From contig NRSV01000010.1 of NCBI GenBank assembly GCA_002286855.1, positions 558,001-622,000 of the forward strand: a stretch of DNA of 64,000 bases, read 5' to 3'. The stretch comes from Bipolaris cookei (taxonomy: Eukaryota; Ascomycota; Dothideomycetes; Pleosporales; Pleosporaceae). Shown piece after piece: positions 1-11,936 of this stretch (positions are counted from its first letter, which is position 1; each line of letters begins with the position of its first letter). A program made the translations under genes and the position numbers. The notes under the pieces were generated by a model. That model was not told the origin of the DNA, ran no database searches, and saw nothing but the letters and a program-made list of their open reading frames with translations.

Positions 1-1250
1 AACGATTTTTTTCTTCAGCTACACCGCCAATGGAGCTGGATGCGGCTAGTCAGCGTGTGGAGCTAAGGATGCATGCCAGTCAGTACTTAGACATGTGTGT
101 CCATGGGCAACGGCAAGAAAGCGATATCGAGGAAGAAGAGTGGATAGGGAGGGGGAGTTGAGTCGGGGTTGTCGGGAGGTGGAGACGTATGTATGTGGTA
201 TGCAGGAGAAGGTCAAGAAGCTGGTGCATATTGCGGTTTGGTAAGTTGCGCGACGCGTCTCAGTGCTGCGACTAAGGGTGGGATTGCGGTGTGAGAAGGA
301 AAAAAGCGAGGGCCGTGCACTGTTTACATGGAGGTTCACCGGTGTAGCGGAAGTATTAGCTCCATCATCAGTGGGTGTCGTTGATCTTGTTGTTGCTGCT
401 GCTGCTCTTATTGCAGTCCAAGCCCCAAACCTCTGCACTGCTACAATCGAGGTGTGATCAGGGCTAATGGTGGAGCGGATACATTCATATGTGCATATGT
501 AGGTGCATACGTATACAGGCAAGTACATTCGAAGTTCCATACTACATGCGTACACAACCAGGCCGGGATTGGAGGAGGTAGGGGGCGTGATTGGGCTGTC
601 GCGGCCTGTCGAAGACGTTGGGCTAGGTCGAATGCAGGCACCATTCAGGGTCTGTCTAGCCTTGTAGCCCGTCTTTGGACTGGCCAGGGATCGCCATGGC
701 GGCTGCACACACGCTCACACACCCACAAGACTTTGTTTGATTTCTGCAGATTGCCGGACGGTGGTGTCAAGACAAGAGCTGTATGCGACGAGGCTGTGCA
801 GTGCCTGCAATATATGTGGGTAGGTGAGGATGCATGCATGAGGGTGTCGGGTAGTTGCTTGCTCGCAGCCTACCTGCCCCAGATTCGATAGCGGCGGTCC
901 CGGCGGCAGGTACCACCGCCTAGCCGGCCTCTCCGCCCATTGCAGCCGCCCACAGTATCGCGACGCTCCTCCTCGTACACTGCTCCAACGTCCTCAGCTC
1001 CACAACTTCACCCATCTCCAACTACCAGTGTCGCCCGCGCATGTGACCGCTTTCGCATCAAACAACTCGGCATCGTCCGCCCTGCGCTCGTGTCAACGCA
1101 GTCAATTCCCGGCGGCTGAAACGCCCAAAGGTGCATTGTGCGTCGGGCGGTTGGCACACGGCCCAGAACAACACGAGCACTGCACTACCCCCTGCGCTTC
1201 TTAGTTTCGCCGCCGCCGCGTGCCAAAGGCTTCGCGAGACTACCAAGACT
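1..1250. other. Upstream region, no gene recognised
   Basis: This stretch has several chance open frames on both strands, but none shows a recognisable domain, a splice-supported extension or a biased composition typical of coding sequence. The last 350 bases become pyrimidine- and CG-rich. They probably form the promoter and 5' leader of the gene that starts at 1274. Confidence 0.5.
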
Positions 1251-1277
1251 ATGTATACGCGCAGACCGCCGCCATGA
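1251..1277 (+). promoter_or_regulatory. Candidate uORF overlapping the downstream start codon
   Basis: An ATG at 1251 opens an eight-codon frame that ends with TGA at 1275-1277. That TGA overlaps the main start codon at 1274 in the arrangement ATGA. If transcription starts upstream of 1251, ribosomes would finish the small frame exactly at the main ATG, which favours termination-reinitiation control. The transcript start is not visible, so the role is inference. Confidence 0.35.
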
Positions 1278-2434
1278 CTGCCCCAACCCTCCCCTCGCCG
1301 CCGCCTGATGCCAACCACCATCCTCACGACGGCCTTCTAGCTCTCCCTCTCTGCTCTCTCCCTCCTGCTGCTGCCGCCACCACCACCACTACTGCTACTA
1401 CTACTACTACTACTACGACTACAACCAACGCAACCGCCTCGTCCTCGGCCCTCCAACCACGCCCTATACTCGACGACACGCCATCCACCATGGGAGAAAG
1501 CACCGCCATGTCACGCCAGCTCGCAAACACGTCCGACACCACCATGACCTCACGCCGCCCCTCGACTCCCCGCTCGCAAACGGACCCTCAGCCAGACACC
1601 ATCGCTTCCCTCTCGACGCATCAACCGAGCACACTGTCCTATGCGCGCTCTCACCTCCGCTCACGCAGCGGATCGGCCATACCCACGGCACGAGCCCACT
1701 CGCTACCGACTGTCATGCAACCCGCCACCAACTTTGTGCTTTCATCCAGCCCAATACAGCTCGCCAGGCCCACGTCCCCTCTGCCCTCGCCAAAGCGAAC
1801 GCGCAGTCCCCGCGCGCTTGACTCCCGCCCACCCACCACTCGTCCAGTCTCCATGGGCTCCTTTGATGGTGCTCCAAGCGTCTGCGACATCTCCGAAGAC
1901 GCAGAGCTCGAGCTCAAGCCCAGAGTCGGCACCGCCGTCTCCAACCTCTACAGCAGCACCCCTTCGCTCTCCCGACGACGGCGTCCAGTCTCGCCCCTCT
2001 ACCACGTCTCCATTCCCTTTAGCGCTCCGCCTACCAGTAACCCTTTTGCCAGCACACCCACCTCGACTGCCTCTTCGCCTCTCTTTGCTCCAGCAAAGTT
2101 CAACGAGAACTATCCTGCCTCACTTGCATCTTCATCTGTCCCTTCTACCCCCACGTCTATGCGCTCCCGCAGTCCCTCCATCTCGTCTCTCGAAACCATC
2201 GAGGACAGTCCAGATGCCGAGGAAGAAGCAATCGAGGCTGACCGCATCGCAAAACTAAAAGCTGCCGCCGATCGCGAGGACGGCGGAGATGCAAGGAGGT
2301 CTAGCTTGGACGGCCCTGAAGCTCGTGGGCGCAGCAGCATGGGCTTCGGCAAGCGAGATTCTAGAAAGAGGTGGAGTGTCTGCGGAGCCGAACGACGAGG
2401 AGACCTGGACCTCGAGACTATTTGGGAGGACTAA
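1274..2434 (+). CDS. Ser/Thr/Pro-rich conserved fungal protein of unknown function
   Basis: This is a single-exon frame of 386 codons. The ATG at 1274 lies in a good context (gccgccATGa). The frame stays open upstream to 1220, but without another ATG. Residues from about 30 to 55 form a threonine run encoded by ACC/ACT triplets. The body is rich in Ser, Pro, Thr and Arg, with many SP and TP sites that kinases could phosphorylate, and is probably disordered. A short acidic/helical part lies near residues 310-340. The protein ends in a compact motif, RWSVCGAERRGDLDLETIWED in shape, that is far less degenerate in composition than the rest. From memory this tail recurs in ascomycete hypothetical proteins, which suggests a binding peptide. 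No enzyme domain, signal peptide or membrane segment is seen, and I do not assign a function. Confidence 0.75.
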   Translation: MTAPTLPSPPPDANHHPHDGLLALPLCSLPPAAAATTTTTATTTTTTTTTTNATASSSALQPRPILDDTPSTMGESTAMSRQLANTSDTTMTSRRPSTPRSQTDPQPDTIASLSTHQPSTLSYARSHLRSRSGSAIPTARAHSLPTVMQPATNFVLSSSPIQLARPTSPLPSPKRTRSPRALDSRPPTTRPVSMGSFDGAPSVCDISEDAELELKPRVGTAVSNLYSSTPSLSRRRRPVSPLYHVSIPFSAPPTSNPFASTPTSTASSPLFAPAKFNENYPASLASSSVPSTPTSMRSRSPSISSLETIEDSPDAEEEAIEADRIAKLKAAADREDGGDARRSSLDGPEARGRSSMGFGKRDSRKRWSVCGAERRGDLDLETIWED

Positions 2435-3046
2435 TCATGAAAGCCGCATATCAACAAGGGTTGCCTGGCGTTGTTGCAAGCATTATTGCATTTTCGAAGC
2501 ACTCATTTGTCAGCGCGTGGAGTTTTGGCGTTTATTCTCCCGTCTTTTTTTTGTTTTTTATTGTCTATGTGGTACCGGACAGATCCGCATTTTTCATGCT
2601 TGTTTTTTTTACATTATGATCGCCCAATGTCCCATGAGTCTTGTTTCATCAAATGGGATAGGGTTGCGAATTTGGTCTCACACATATATAGCATGACATG
2701 TTTCTACGATACGAGACAACTGTCAGCAGATGATACCCTCCTTGGTAGGAGCTCTGGTTTTACACATGAAGAAATCGAGAGTGTTAGTCAACTCGATCCA
2801 TGTGAAGCGCGCCTTAGTAATAACAATACATTATCACAAACCACTGTTAGCAACTATGCATCTCCTCATGTGCACAAGTACAGTTTTCTGCGAGCTAGTA
2901 CTTCCGTTTTGGGAAACTATAACAGTCGGCCAATGACATCACATCACATCCAGCTACCTAGTGGGGTCACTCGGACGCGACTGCCCCTCAAACACCAACC
3001 TACCCAACAGAAAAGTCTGGCGTGCTGACATATCACTGAAGCCGCC
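2435..3046. other. Intergenic region between same-strand genes
   Basis: This holds the 3' region of the Ser/Pro-rich gene (T-rich tracts near 2545-2610) and the promoter of the oxidoreductase gene. I recognise no gene here. Confidence 0.5.
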
Positions 3047-3053
3047 TATATAG
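3047..3053 (+). promoter_or_regulatory. TATA box of the oxidoreductase gene
   Basis: The heptamer TATATAG lies 61 bases upstream of the ATG at 3114 and is followed by a pyrimidine-rich leader. This is a usual position for a fungal core promoter. Confidence 0.5.
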
Positions 3054-3113
3054 TTTTCTCATCTGGGCTCATTGTCACTCTGCCATATTTACACCCACAT
3101 CACAGTCGCCAAA

Positions 3114-4115
3114 ATGATCAACCTCGGAATTATTGGAACAAACTGGATCACTCACTCCTTTGTCGAGGCCGCCCATGCAACTGGCAAATACAACCTTACA
3201 GCCGTCTATTCCCGAAAAGAAGAGACCGCAAACGAGTTTGCATCTAAATATACCAACAACAACAACATCACCTGCTACACGGACCTCAATGCCCTCGCCA
3301 GTGGTGACAAGATCGACACCATCTACATTGCCAGCCCCAATATCCTGCACTACGAACAAGCCAAGCTGTTCCTTACCTCGGGAAAGAATGTTATCCTAGA
3401 GAAGCCCAGCTGCAGCACTGTTTCTGAACTCGACAATCTTTTTGCGCTTGCAAAAGAAAACAACGTCATCCTTGTCGAGGCGTTCCGCCACATTCAAGAA
3501 GCAAATTTCAAGCTACTGAAGCAGAAGATTGCCGATATAGGCCCACTGTATGGCGCCTCAATCAATTTTGCCCAGTACAGCAGCCGGTACGAGAAGGTTC
3601 TGCAGGGCGAGGTACCCAACATCTTCAACCTCGAGATGGGCGGCGGTGCATTAGTCGACCTTGGCGTATACTGCGTCGCAGCCGCCGTTGATCTCTTTGG
3701 TGCGCCCCTCGATTCCCAGTACTGGCCAGTCAAGATTGCGACGGGAGCAGACGGCGCCGGCCGTCTGATTCTGACGTACCCCAACTTTACCGTGCATCTC
3801 TGTCACTCCAAGATTTACAACTCTGACGCGCCGTCTGAGATTTATGGAGAAAAGGGTACGCTGATTGTACCGACTATCACTGATATCGACAAGGTTACCC
3901 TGTTGGATCCCAAGAAGAAGACAAGAGAGGATATCCCCGGTGTCAAGGCGCCCGAGAAGCTCAATCTGATTGAAGAAGCGAGGGAATTCGCAAGGTGTAT
4001 CGAAGAGAGGGACCAAGTGGAATTGAGCCGATTGGAGAAGCACTCAAGGGACACGCTAGCCATCATGCACAAGGTTAGGCATGACAATGGCCTTGTGTTT
4101 GCGGGGGGTAAGTAG
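3114..4115 (+). CDS. Gfo/Idh/MocA family NAD(P)-dependent oxidoreductase
   Basis: This is an intronless gene of 333 codons plus stop, near the usual length of the family (about 330-370). The protein opens directly with a Rossmann strand and dinucleotide loop (GIIGTNWI near residues 4-11). The family signature EKP follows in NVILEKPSC near residue 100, and the C-terminal alpha/beta domain starts after about residue 120 (REALRHIQ-like segment, then GGGALVDLGVY). The start at 3114 is chosen because it has the context gccaaaATG and puts the Rossmann strand at the N-terminus. The 14 codons upstream have no ATG. There is no targeting signal, so the enzyme is probably cytosolic. Relatives act on sugars, inositol, trans-dihydrodiols or biliverdin. 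The substrate cannot be read from the sequence, and no neighbouring gene suggests one. Confidence 0.88.
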   Translation: MINLGIIGTNWITHSFVEAAHATGKYNLTAVYSRKEETANEFASKYTNNNNITCYTDLNALASGDKIDTIYIASPNILHYEQAKLFLTSGKNVILEKPSCSTVSELDNLFALAKENNVILVEAFRHIQEANFKLLKQKIADIGPLYGASINFAQYSSRYEKVLQGEVPNIFNLEMGGGALVDLGVYCVAAAVDLFGAPLDSQYWPVKIATGADGAGRLILTYPNFTVHLCHSKIYNSDAPSEIYGEKGTLIVPTITDIDKVTLLDPKKKTREDIPGVKAPEKLNLIEEAREFARCIEERDQVELSRLEKHSRDTLAIMHKVRHDNGLVFAGGK

Positions 4116-4690
4116 CGGGCTCGCGTGAAGAAAGGTATGGCATCCCTGTGCTAAGTTGCGAACGCGAAATGGTGGGATGAAGATGGTGTAACGGGTACCT
4201 GTTCCTTACGATGCATAAAGAAGACCCCTTTTTTTGCCCTTCACATTTCTTCTGTCACCGTATATGTATGTACATATGCTTGTTACATTGTACTATTTAT
4301 GTGCCGTAGCATTAGCGTCACTTTGACAATCCAGGGAAGAAGTATGAATGTTAAAATATTGATAGTTGATTGAACTCGGATTAAACCAGAAGAACTCAAA
4401 GACTCGTCTGCACCACTTTCCTCTCCTTCGAAATTCTCCAATCCCTCTCTCTCTCCTACTCAAATAAAAAATATTCGGACCCAAAAAGCCCTAGATAGAA
4501 AGATAATCAAATATCCCCTCTTCCTGCTCCTCCAGGTTCCTTCCCTCCTTCATTCCTTCCTTCCTCCAGAATCGAAATTAAAACCACAAAGCGCGTAGTT
4601 GTAGCATAGCAGCTACTGGTATATTCGCAATAATTCCAAAACAAAAAGTAATCATCTCATCATCGTCGTTGTCTCAGGGACTACTACACC
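4116..4690. other. Intergenic region
   Basis: This holds the 3' flank of the oxidoreductase gene, followed by CT-rich sequence with short CCTT tracts near 4520-4565. I see no gene. Confidence 0.5.
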
Positions 4691-5240
4691 CTTGGCCTGA
4701 TCGCACATGCTTTGGTGTTGTTGTTATTGTTGTTGAAAATTCGTAGTCCCCTTCTCCTGTTCATATCTGGCTTGGCCCTTGAAATTCTCTCCTTCTTGCA
4801 TTGATGAATGCGCATAGTTGGATGGCCGGGTGGGTTTTTTTTTATGAGGTGGGGATTGGTGGGAGGGGTCGGGTTGGTGGGGGACCTGGGCAGGGAGGGA
4901 GGACAGTCCATGGTCGGGGAGCCATTTTGGAAGGTGAGTGGGTGGTGGTGGTGGTGGTGGTTGGTGGTATGGTTGTGGTTGTGGTTATTGTTGTTGGTAA
5001 GTACTACGAAGAGTAGTAGTATTTGGCTATCCCAATTGTAGATGAGATGTGATTGATTGTAGTTGTTGGTGATGTTGAAGAGCAACGGAAGAGACCCTAT
5101 TGCACAGTTGTAGAAAAGAGTTGTAGATGTGTTGATTTGTGTTCGTGTGAAGGTTGATCGAGTCGAGTATAGAGTTGTAGGCTTTTGAAGTTGTGCTTGT
5201 AGTTGTAGTTGTAGTTGTGATGATGTTTATTTCCACGGGA
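4691..5240. repeat. Low-complexity GTT/GGT-rich region
   Basis: The + strand is strongly G/T-rich. It contains imperfect runs of GTT (about 4710-4735), GGT (about 4940-4970), GTT/GTG (4970-5000) and TGTAGT (about 5190-5220). Frames on both strands are composed of poly-Asn/His/Thr or poly-Val/Trp and look like translated simple repeat, not genes. Confidence 0.7.
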
Positions 5241-8200
5241 ATTCACACTGCTATATAAAAAAAAATGATCATCAGCCTGAAAGACCCTACCCCCCTTCAC
5301 CCGCACCCACACACCCGGCCCCTGAAAATAATCTTTCGCGACAAAGGTACCGCACCACCTGCACGTAACTCAGGGTAAGCCCTCCACCCAAACGAACACG
5401 CGTAAAAGGAAACAACCATACCCAGCGAAAAAGAAGAAAAGTTACGGCTTCTGGCAGCTGCAAGGTACACTAGGAAATCCAGGATCCACAGCAACCACCC
5501 CCGGGTGTGGTCTGCTAGCCGTATGATCGACACCTAAGCCTCTTTCGTATGGTTCTCATTCCTTTTTGCGCTGCCACTAGACAGGGTAGATATGAGTGGA
5601 GCCAAGCACGTCAATGTCCCCACCTTTCCTTGCTAGCGCGGTCCCGATTGCTGCCAACAAAGGGAAAAAGCAAAGCGTCTTGTCTCTGTCTCCAGGCTGG
5701 CAGGCTGTTGAGGGGGAAGGGGGTAATAGACCGGCTGCTTCCGCTGCTCTCGCCAAAAAAGATAGGCGTTTCCTCTCTCCCAAGCGAGGCTAAATTGGGA
5801 TTCCTGAGCAGTCTGGATCCGGTATCTGGGGCAGTGGGGCGAGCAGCCAGTCTGATAGTGGCAATAATCGAGGGCGGATAGGTGACTTTGTTGAACGGTT
5901 GCAAGACGATGAAAGAAATGGTCTCTTACTCAGCAAGACGGTATTCCTCCAGTGTGTCACAAAGACTGTAGGCCAAAGGTATGGTAAACTCATCGCAAAA
6001 GGTTTCGGCTGTAGTTTGCCATCAGCATCATCATCACCTGAACATCAGGCCATCCAGCGTCATCGTGTGCATGGCAATGGTGCCTGAAGTTCCCTGCAAT
6101 CAACATTTCTTTGCCCAACGTGCTGGCCACCCACTCGCTACGCCCCAAACGTCCGCGCCTCAAACCCCTTAGCCACAGTGCCTCTCGTTTCCAACGAGTG
6201 TCATATCACTCGTGAAGCTAATGCATCGCATCACCTCAGCTTACCATCGTTGCTGAGAAGCTGCATCTCTGCCACACTGACGGTCCCTGCGTGTCATGCC
6301 ATGATGATTGCACCATGATGGCGAGTTCCAAGATCCCCTCATCGCTTAAGTCGCTTGTGTCGATCCTCTCCGCGGTATGTTAAGCGAGTATATTCCCGGT
6401 GTCGATCGATGATCCCGATGTACGTTCACAGTGTGCATAGTAGGTTAGCGACAGTGCATTCAAGGAAGCAGGCAGGCGTGCGCTAATTCAACAATCCTTT
6501 CGCATAGTAGCCTTGCCTAAAGCGGCTGCAAACCACTCTAGCCGTTAGGCAGTGTGGGATTGAGGAGAGCATACAGAGTGGATAGCGTGCATATGCATAG
6601 CTCCCAAGCGCTTTGTACACAATCAGGCTGAAATGAATATGATGATACCCCTAGTGTGTCCTTGATTTGACAGTGTACCAAAGTCCCACGACAGATGGAA
6701 GAGGCTAGCTTTGCGGTCCAACGGTTCCGTCGCCAATAACCTGTCTTACCGCGGCGACTCGGAGGGGACCATCAACCGCGGATCTGGATTTCCTACGGCT
6801 GACGTGCCCATTGAACCTGGCCCATACTGGCAACATCCATGTGCATAGGCCATGCGGGTGTCGCTTACCCCTACCCGCCTGGCTTTTGTTTCGAGGCACG
6901 ATGGGTCATAGCTGTGGGGTACTTTTCGGGCTCTCCGAGGGCTGATCTTAACTTGGAACGAGCTGACAGGTGTGGGGTTGTGACAGCGCGGGCTTGCTAT
7001 GACGGTTGCCCTATGGCTGTGGCTCACAGTGTTCTTACATCGCTTGAGTCAAATAGTCTGACCTTTACCGAGTTCATCACAGATCTGACCCGGGACAGCG
7101 TGTGGTATTGAGACAAGAACATAACTCCCGCCTCGCTTCTGCGCTGCAGAGTCCCGTCTTCCGCGGCCTGTGCTGGCACTCGTGAGCCTATGGTGGCCCA
7201 ATGTTGGAAGCCTTAGGTATTGCCAAGAACACGCGGATAGTTCTGTTAGGTACTTATGCCGTATTATCCTCATAGCGGGTGCTTATGCCGTGTTATCCTC
7301 ATAGTGATCGGAGCTAATCGTCTTGGGCACTGCGTACTGAGCCAGCTGGTTAGTCATCTTATGTGGGTCGAACAGAACCACAGGCCGTTAAATTAGCAGC
7401 AATTCACTCCATTTCAGCACCAAAATACACTTACGTCGCCCGATCGATTGACCCGCAAAAAGTGGGGCTATCCAGACAATTCACGTGCACTGTTGACCTA
7501 AGCAGCTAACACACAAAGTTCGTGTCGCGGCCGACTCGACTGTACCAAGGTTCACACTTCCGGGCCGTCCAAACTACGTGTACACACTTCAAAGAAACTC
7601 TCTTCGTCTTGGCGCGCGCGTTTGACTGTAATTGGAGGATAATCTTCGATATTGATAGAAATGCGAGCTTTTCAGTAAGACCAACTGGTACTATAGCGAA
7701 ACTTACATGGAGAGGTAATCCAAGCCCCTGCATATCCTCATGAATTCAGGAGTGTCTCAGGAGGGTAATTTAGCTAGATTATGGAATCCGTAGTAGAATT
7801 ACTCCAGTTAATTCGTATCCCGAGCCTAATCTATAGACAGTTTGTTCAGAGAGTCAGTCTTGCAATCCATTGGACCTCTAATGTGGTCTTTTCAGACTCG
7901 AAGCGGCCTAGGTCTATCGGTTTAATGTTTATTGTATTCGAATGGCATCGTAAACCTGACGCTGGGGAATCAACGCTGATCCGCATTACCGAGTGCTTGT
8001 TAGCCCCTGGGGAGGGCGGCAGCCCCACTAACAGTCCCTTTTTATAATAAGCTTTGTGAACACTTGCACTTGTGTAGTCTCCTCTCTACTTGAGGACCCA
8101 ATTTGGCGGCATTCATTTTCCTATCGGCTGACTGTTACCGCTTGACTTTGACAAGCCACACCAGTCGGTAATAAGCGCCACTGTCATATCTTGAGTTTGC

Positions 8201-11200
8201 CACGCGCTATACTATGTATTCCCAGAAACCGGCAAGAAAATGCCGTGATCGAGCACATGGTATCGGGAGCGGGGCAACCTGTTTATGGGGATTATGTCAA
8301 ATATTAGATGGCTTTAATAGCCTCAAACGACCTGAAATGCCAGCAAATTTGGAATACCAGCTGGCTGGTTATAGCTACCCTGAGTCACCAGTTTCTATCG
8401 TGGCTATCGTGAGGGGTAGAAGCGGCTCTCTGAGATTAGGCCTTCCAAAGTGTCGGTGTAGTACGTTGTCGATTGGTAATCAGTGCAGAACAACGCTCAC
8501 GTAGCGCCATGAATTCATCCGGGGAATACATGTGACGAGCAACGCTGGAGTGGCTAACTTGATAAAGATGGATTGGTAGCTAATCTTACCGGAAGACGCG
8601 ATACCTACGCGAGCACGGCGCCAAAGCCGGCGCCTTTCGCGTTCCAGTAGCATGGTGAAACCGTAGTTCGGGCATGTCACAATCAGCCATAGCTACCTAG
8701 TGGCAAAAGCTGAGTAGAGAGGTTTTGCTGTAAGCAATTCGTTGCAGCGACAGCGCGCGGCAACCGCGGCAAATGAACAGTAACAAGTTGGGATGGGATC
8801 TCAGGGGCAACTGACTCATAGTTGTCTGTCTAGGTCAGCCAAATGAACATACTGAGAAAATACGGAAGATGTCGCAGACTCATTGTTCGAGTCTCACGTA
8901 TGAACCAATAAATTCTTTGACCACACATGTATTCTCAGTAAAATCTAATTTTCCTGCGGAGCATTTTCCATTGGAGAAAAGAATGCATAATAGCGATTCT
9001 GTCAACTTGCTTGGATAGAAAGAAGACTCCCATGTGGTATTCCGATGCTATTCTGTTAAAACCACCAGCTGTAGCAGACTCAGTTCCTGTATAGAGCATC
9101 TGTCTTGTCACTCGATGTATGGTTTTCGAGCTATGTTAGTATATCTCTCCAGAATTGGAGTCTGAACAATGACGATGCTACGAGGGTTTCATATGATCGA
9201 CTGCCAGATGAGTGATGCACTGATGACGGCCAGTGGCAGACTGGTAGGCCCGAGAAAAGTGAGACAGTGTTTGACGTCAGCGGATGCAAATATCGAAGTC
9301 ATGATGTGAGAATCTCATCTCCAAATTCTCAGCACAAATTGTTAAAGTACAAGAAATAGGCGTTTCTTTGCGGGTCTGTGTGGACTCGTGGTGCGATGAG
9401 GCGTTGGAAGAGGTCTGAGGGGAAGGATGACGAGTCGTTCCTCAATTCAGGCGCACTAAAACATTTCTGGTTAGCGAGCAAAGCTAGCATGAACTGCAAA
9501 CAGCAGCAGTGATCTTGATATTGTGAACGACCTTTGAAGCAGTATTTACCGAAGAGAAAGCCCAGAGGAATAGTCGGGTCATAAAAGCAACACCTCAAGA
9601 CGGCTGGTATATGTGTCTCTACCAGGTCATGAGAAGTACACTGCATTGCAAACAGTCCCCACCCTAACGGCAACCAAGCCAGGTTTTCTCATGTCTTCAC
9701 GTCATTACATGATTTCTTTTTAGCGAATTTGCTAGATGTCATCTCCAGAGACGGCCTGACCCGCTCACTGGTCCTAGGGTCGTTTACGTCCATGTTTACG
9801 AGGGTTTTAGGGGACCGGACTCTAGGAATCCCATAGCATATAAAACACCCTGATTCTCGAGTTCCATGCATGCTTGATCGGGTTAGGCTATTTTGGGTTT
9901 TACTACTACAGTACATCTAACACTTGGTATAGGAAGCTGTCAAAGTGATAAATACCGCATCTGCATGGCCGATATAAATATGAACCCGGATCGACTCCAA
10001 TAATCAGGAGATAAAGAAGATAAAGATGAAAAGAATGATTTTCTATTGTAGCCTACCTTGAGATATGAATTGAGTCACGGAAGAGCCATACATTTTCTCA
10101 AGACACCTCCGCATGGCTACTGATAGTCCATTCACTGACAAACGTAGTCTTGAGATACGCCATTGAACGTTTCCACTTCTCATTGGTGTTTCTGAATGAC
10201 ATTATTTTTCTGCATTCCCGCGTGATTGGTTCAATCTATCAGCATGAGTTTTGTACAATGCGCCTTGCATTCATCACTCTACTTCCAAGATATTGCCAAA
10301 TCCACCATCTCCCCGTTACGCCCGAACATTCTCCCAAAAAAAAACAGCCACAAAATTCCCTGGCTTTTTTCACAATAATGACACAGACTAATTTACCCGG
10401 TACCTGGATGCGTAATCATACGATATCGTTGCGCAGCAGACGAATGCAAGGTACCCGCACACTAGGCAGCGCTTCAAGCGAGCAGGAAGCAATTATGACT
10501 ATTCAGACGTGCCGAGATGCTTTTGTTGTCAACAAAACGCTCAAACATCATGCCATGTTTGCAGTCATCGAGATGGTAGCCGGCAAAACAAAGTAGCCGT
10601 TCTCGAACGTGCATAGTGGCATACCCGAAATTTTTGCGACCAGAAGTGTTGCGACTTTCCCAGTCTTTTTTTCTTTTCTTTTCTCTTGAAAAAGGACTGT
10701 TAGGTTGTCAGGGCCTGCAGCTCTGCAGCTCGCGACGACGTCTCCGAGGAACTCTAGGCCTCGAGACCGTTGAGGTGTAAAAGAAGGAAGTTTTTGTCCA
10801 GTATAACAAAATAACCGACTGGTCGCTTTCCCATGTTGTTCGGAGAGTCATGCCATAGTGTCGGTTACGTGGCTGAGGAGTTCGCCCGCGGGGACCGATG
10901 GCGGACTCGTCTCCATCTCCTTGGGCATGTATGCACCGGCAGCATGGTCGAAGTCTACCAACGCCGTTTTTCACATGATCATCCCCTAAACTCATGTTTG
11001 CCACCGCTCGCCACCCCCTCCTTGTTCAGTCACCTATTGCGCACAACACTGAAACCATCAGCTTCATACAAGATGGCGATGGCAAATTTCGTCGAAGCGA
11101 AAGAGTCAATAGGGTTTCAACTGCAGCCGACCTCGCTTAGAGAGGGCGCGCGTTTCGCGTGCAGAGGTGTGGGTGGGTGTTTGGTAACGACCACCACGTC

Positions 11201-11936
11201 CGCGGCATGTATCCGGAAGCCACTTTTTCGACCCAGAAGCAAATCAGGAGCCTGAACTGGGAAATGCGACCAGTGTATCGACTCCTGATCCTGTGCACAT
11301 ACACCATGTCTCGTGACCAGGGGTGTGGCTGCACTAGCAGCGGCAACAGCTGAGCTCAGCTGGGTCTGGAACGCTGAGGGGTCAGTGGCGATGCATGAAA
11401 CTGCTTGCAATAGCACTCTTGATGCTGGGAGTCTAGACCTTGGAGTTGCATTTTCAGTTTACATGTGTGCGTGCACAAGACCGCCGATTAACTCCAAGGT
11501 GCTGGCACTTGATCCGACTGGTGGGATTTAGGTTGAGTTTGTTGATATGTACTTTCAGCGATATAAAAAGAGATCAATGAGCTTCGTGTTATTGAGTTTG
11601 CAGCGGATAATGCCGCTTGATTGATGCATTTTCGAGGATACCTCTGTGCTGTTGTCGCTGGCCGCACAAAAGCGTCGTTACTATGCATCAGCTAAAGTGA
11701 GTACGTATACAACCCCATAAACCGCATGCATAGTATGGTTGTGCCTACACATGTTTCTTGCAGGCTGTCTTTGGCGGATTCGAGGCGCTCGCGCAGAGTG
11801 TGTTGCCCCACGTGAAGCAACTTACAGGACACAATGTAAAATGTACTATATACAGTCACACTCCAAAAGTCTGTGCCGCTAAGCGCTCGGGCCACCATCA
11901 CCACTTTTTTCCCACAATTTCAACGCTATGCAACTC
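5241..11936. other. Gene-poor region of about 6.7 kb
   Basis: Six frames give only short, unrelated open stretches. None shows a known domain, a plausible series of spliced exons or a transposase motif. The base composition is mixed, not the extreme AT of heavily RIP-mutated islands. A two-copy 29-bp tandem repeat lies at 7249-7306. I found no terminal repeats around the region. Confidence 0.45.
7249..7306. repeat. Two-copy 29-bp tandem repeat
   Basis: Copies lie at 7249-7277 and 7278-7306 and share the core CTTATGCCGT(A/G)TTATCCTCA. They differ at three positions, all transitions. There is no sign of coding function. Confidence 0.85.

Noticed and set aside
46..708. 220-codon open frame on the minus strand
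   Set aside because: Composition follows simple TACATA/GTAC tracts, no homologous motif is seen and competing frames lie on the other strand.
4684..5312. Asn/His/Thr-rich and Val/Trp-rich open frames
   Set aside because: They are translations of GTT/GGT microsatellites, in every frame alike.
8870..8910. TTCGAGTC-like T-loop sequence
   Set aside because: No matching acceptor, D arm or anticodon arm is found within 100 bases on either side.
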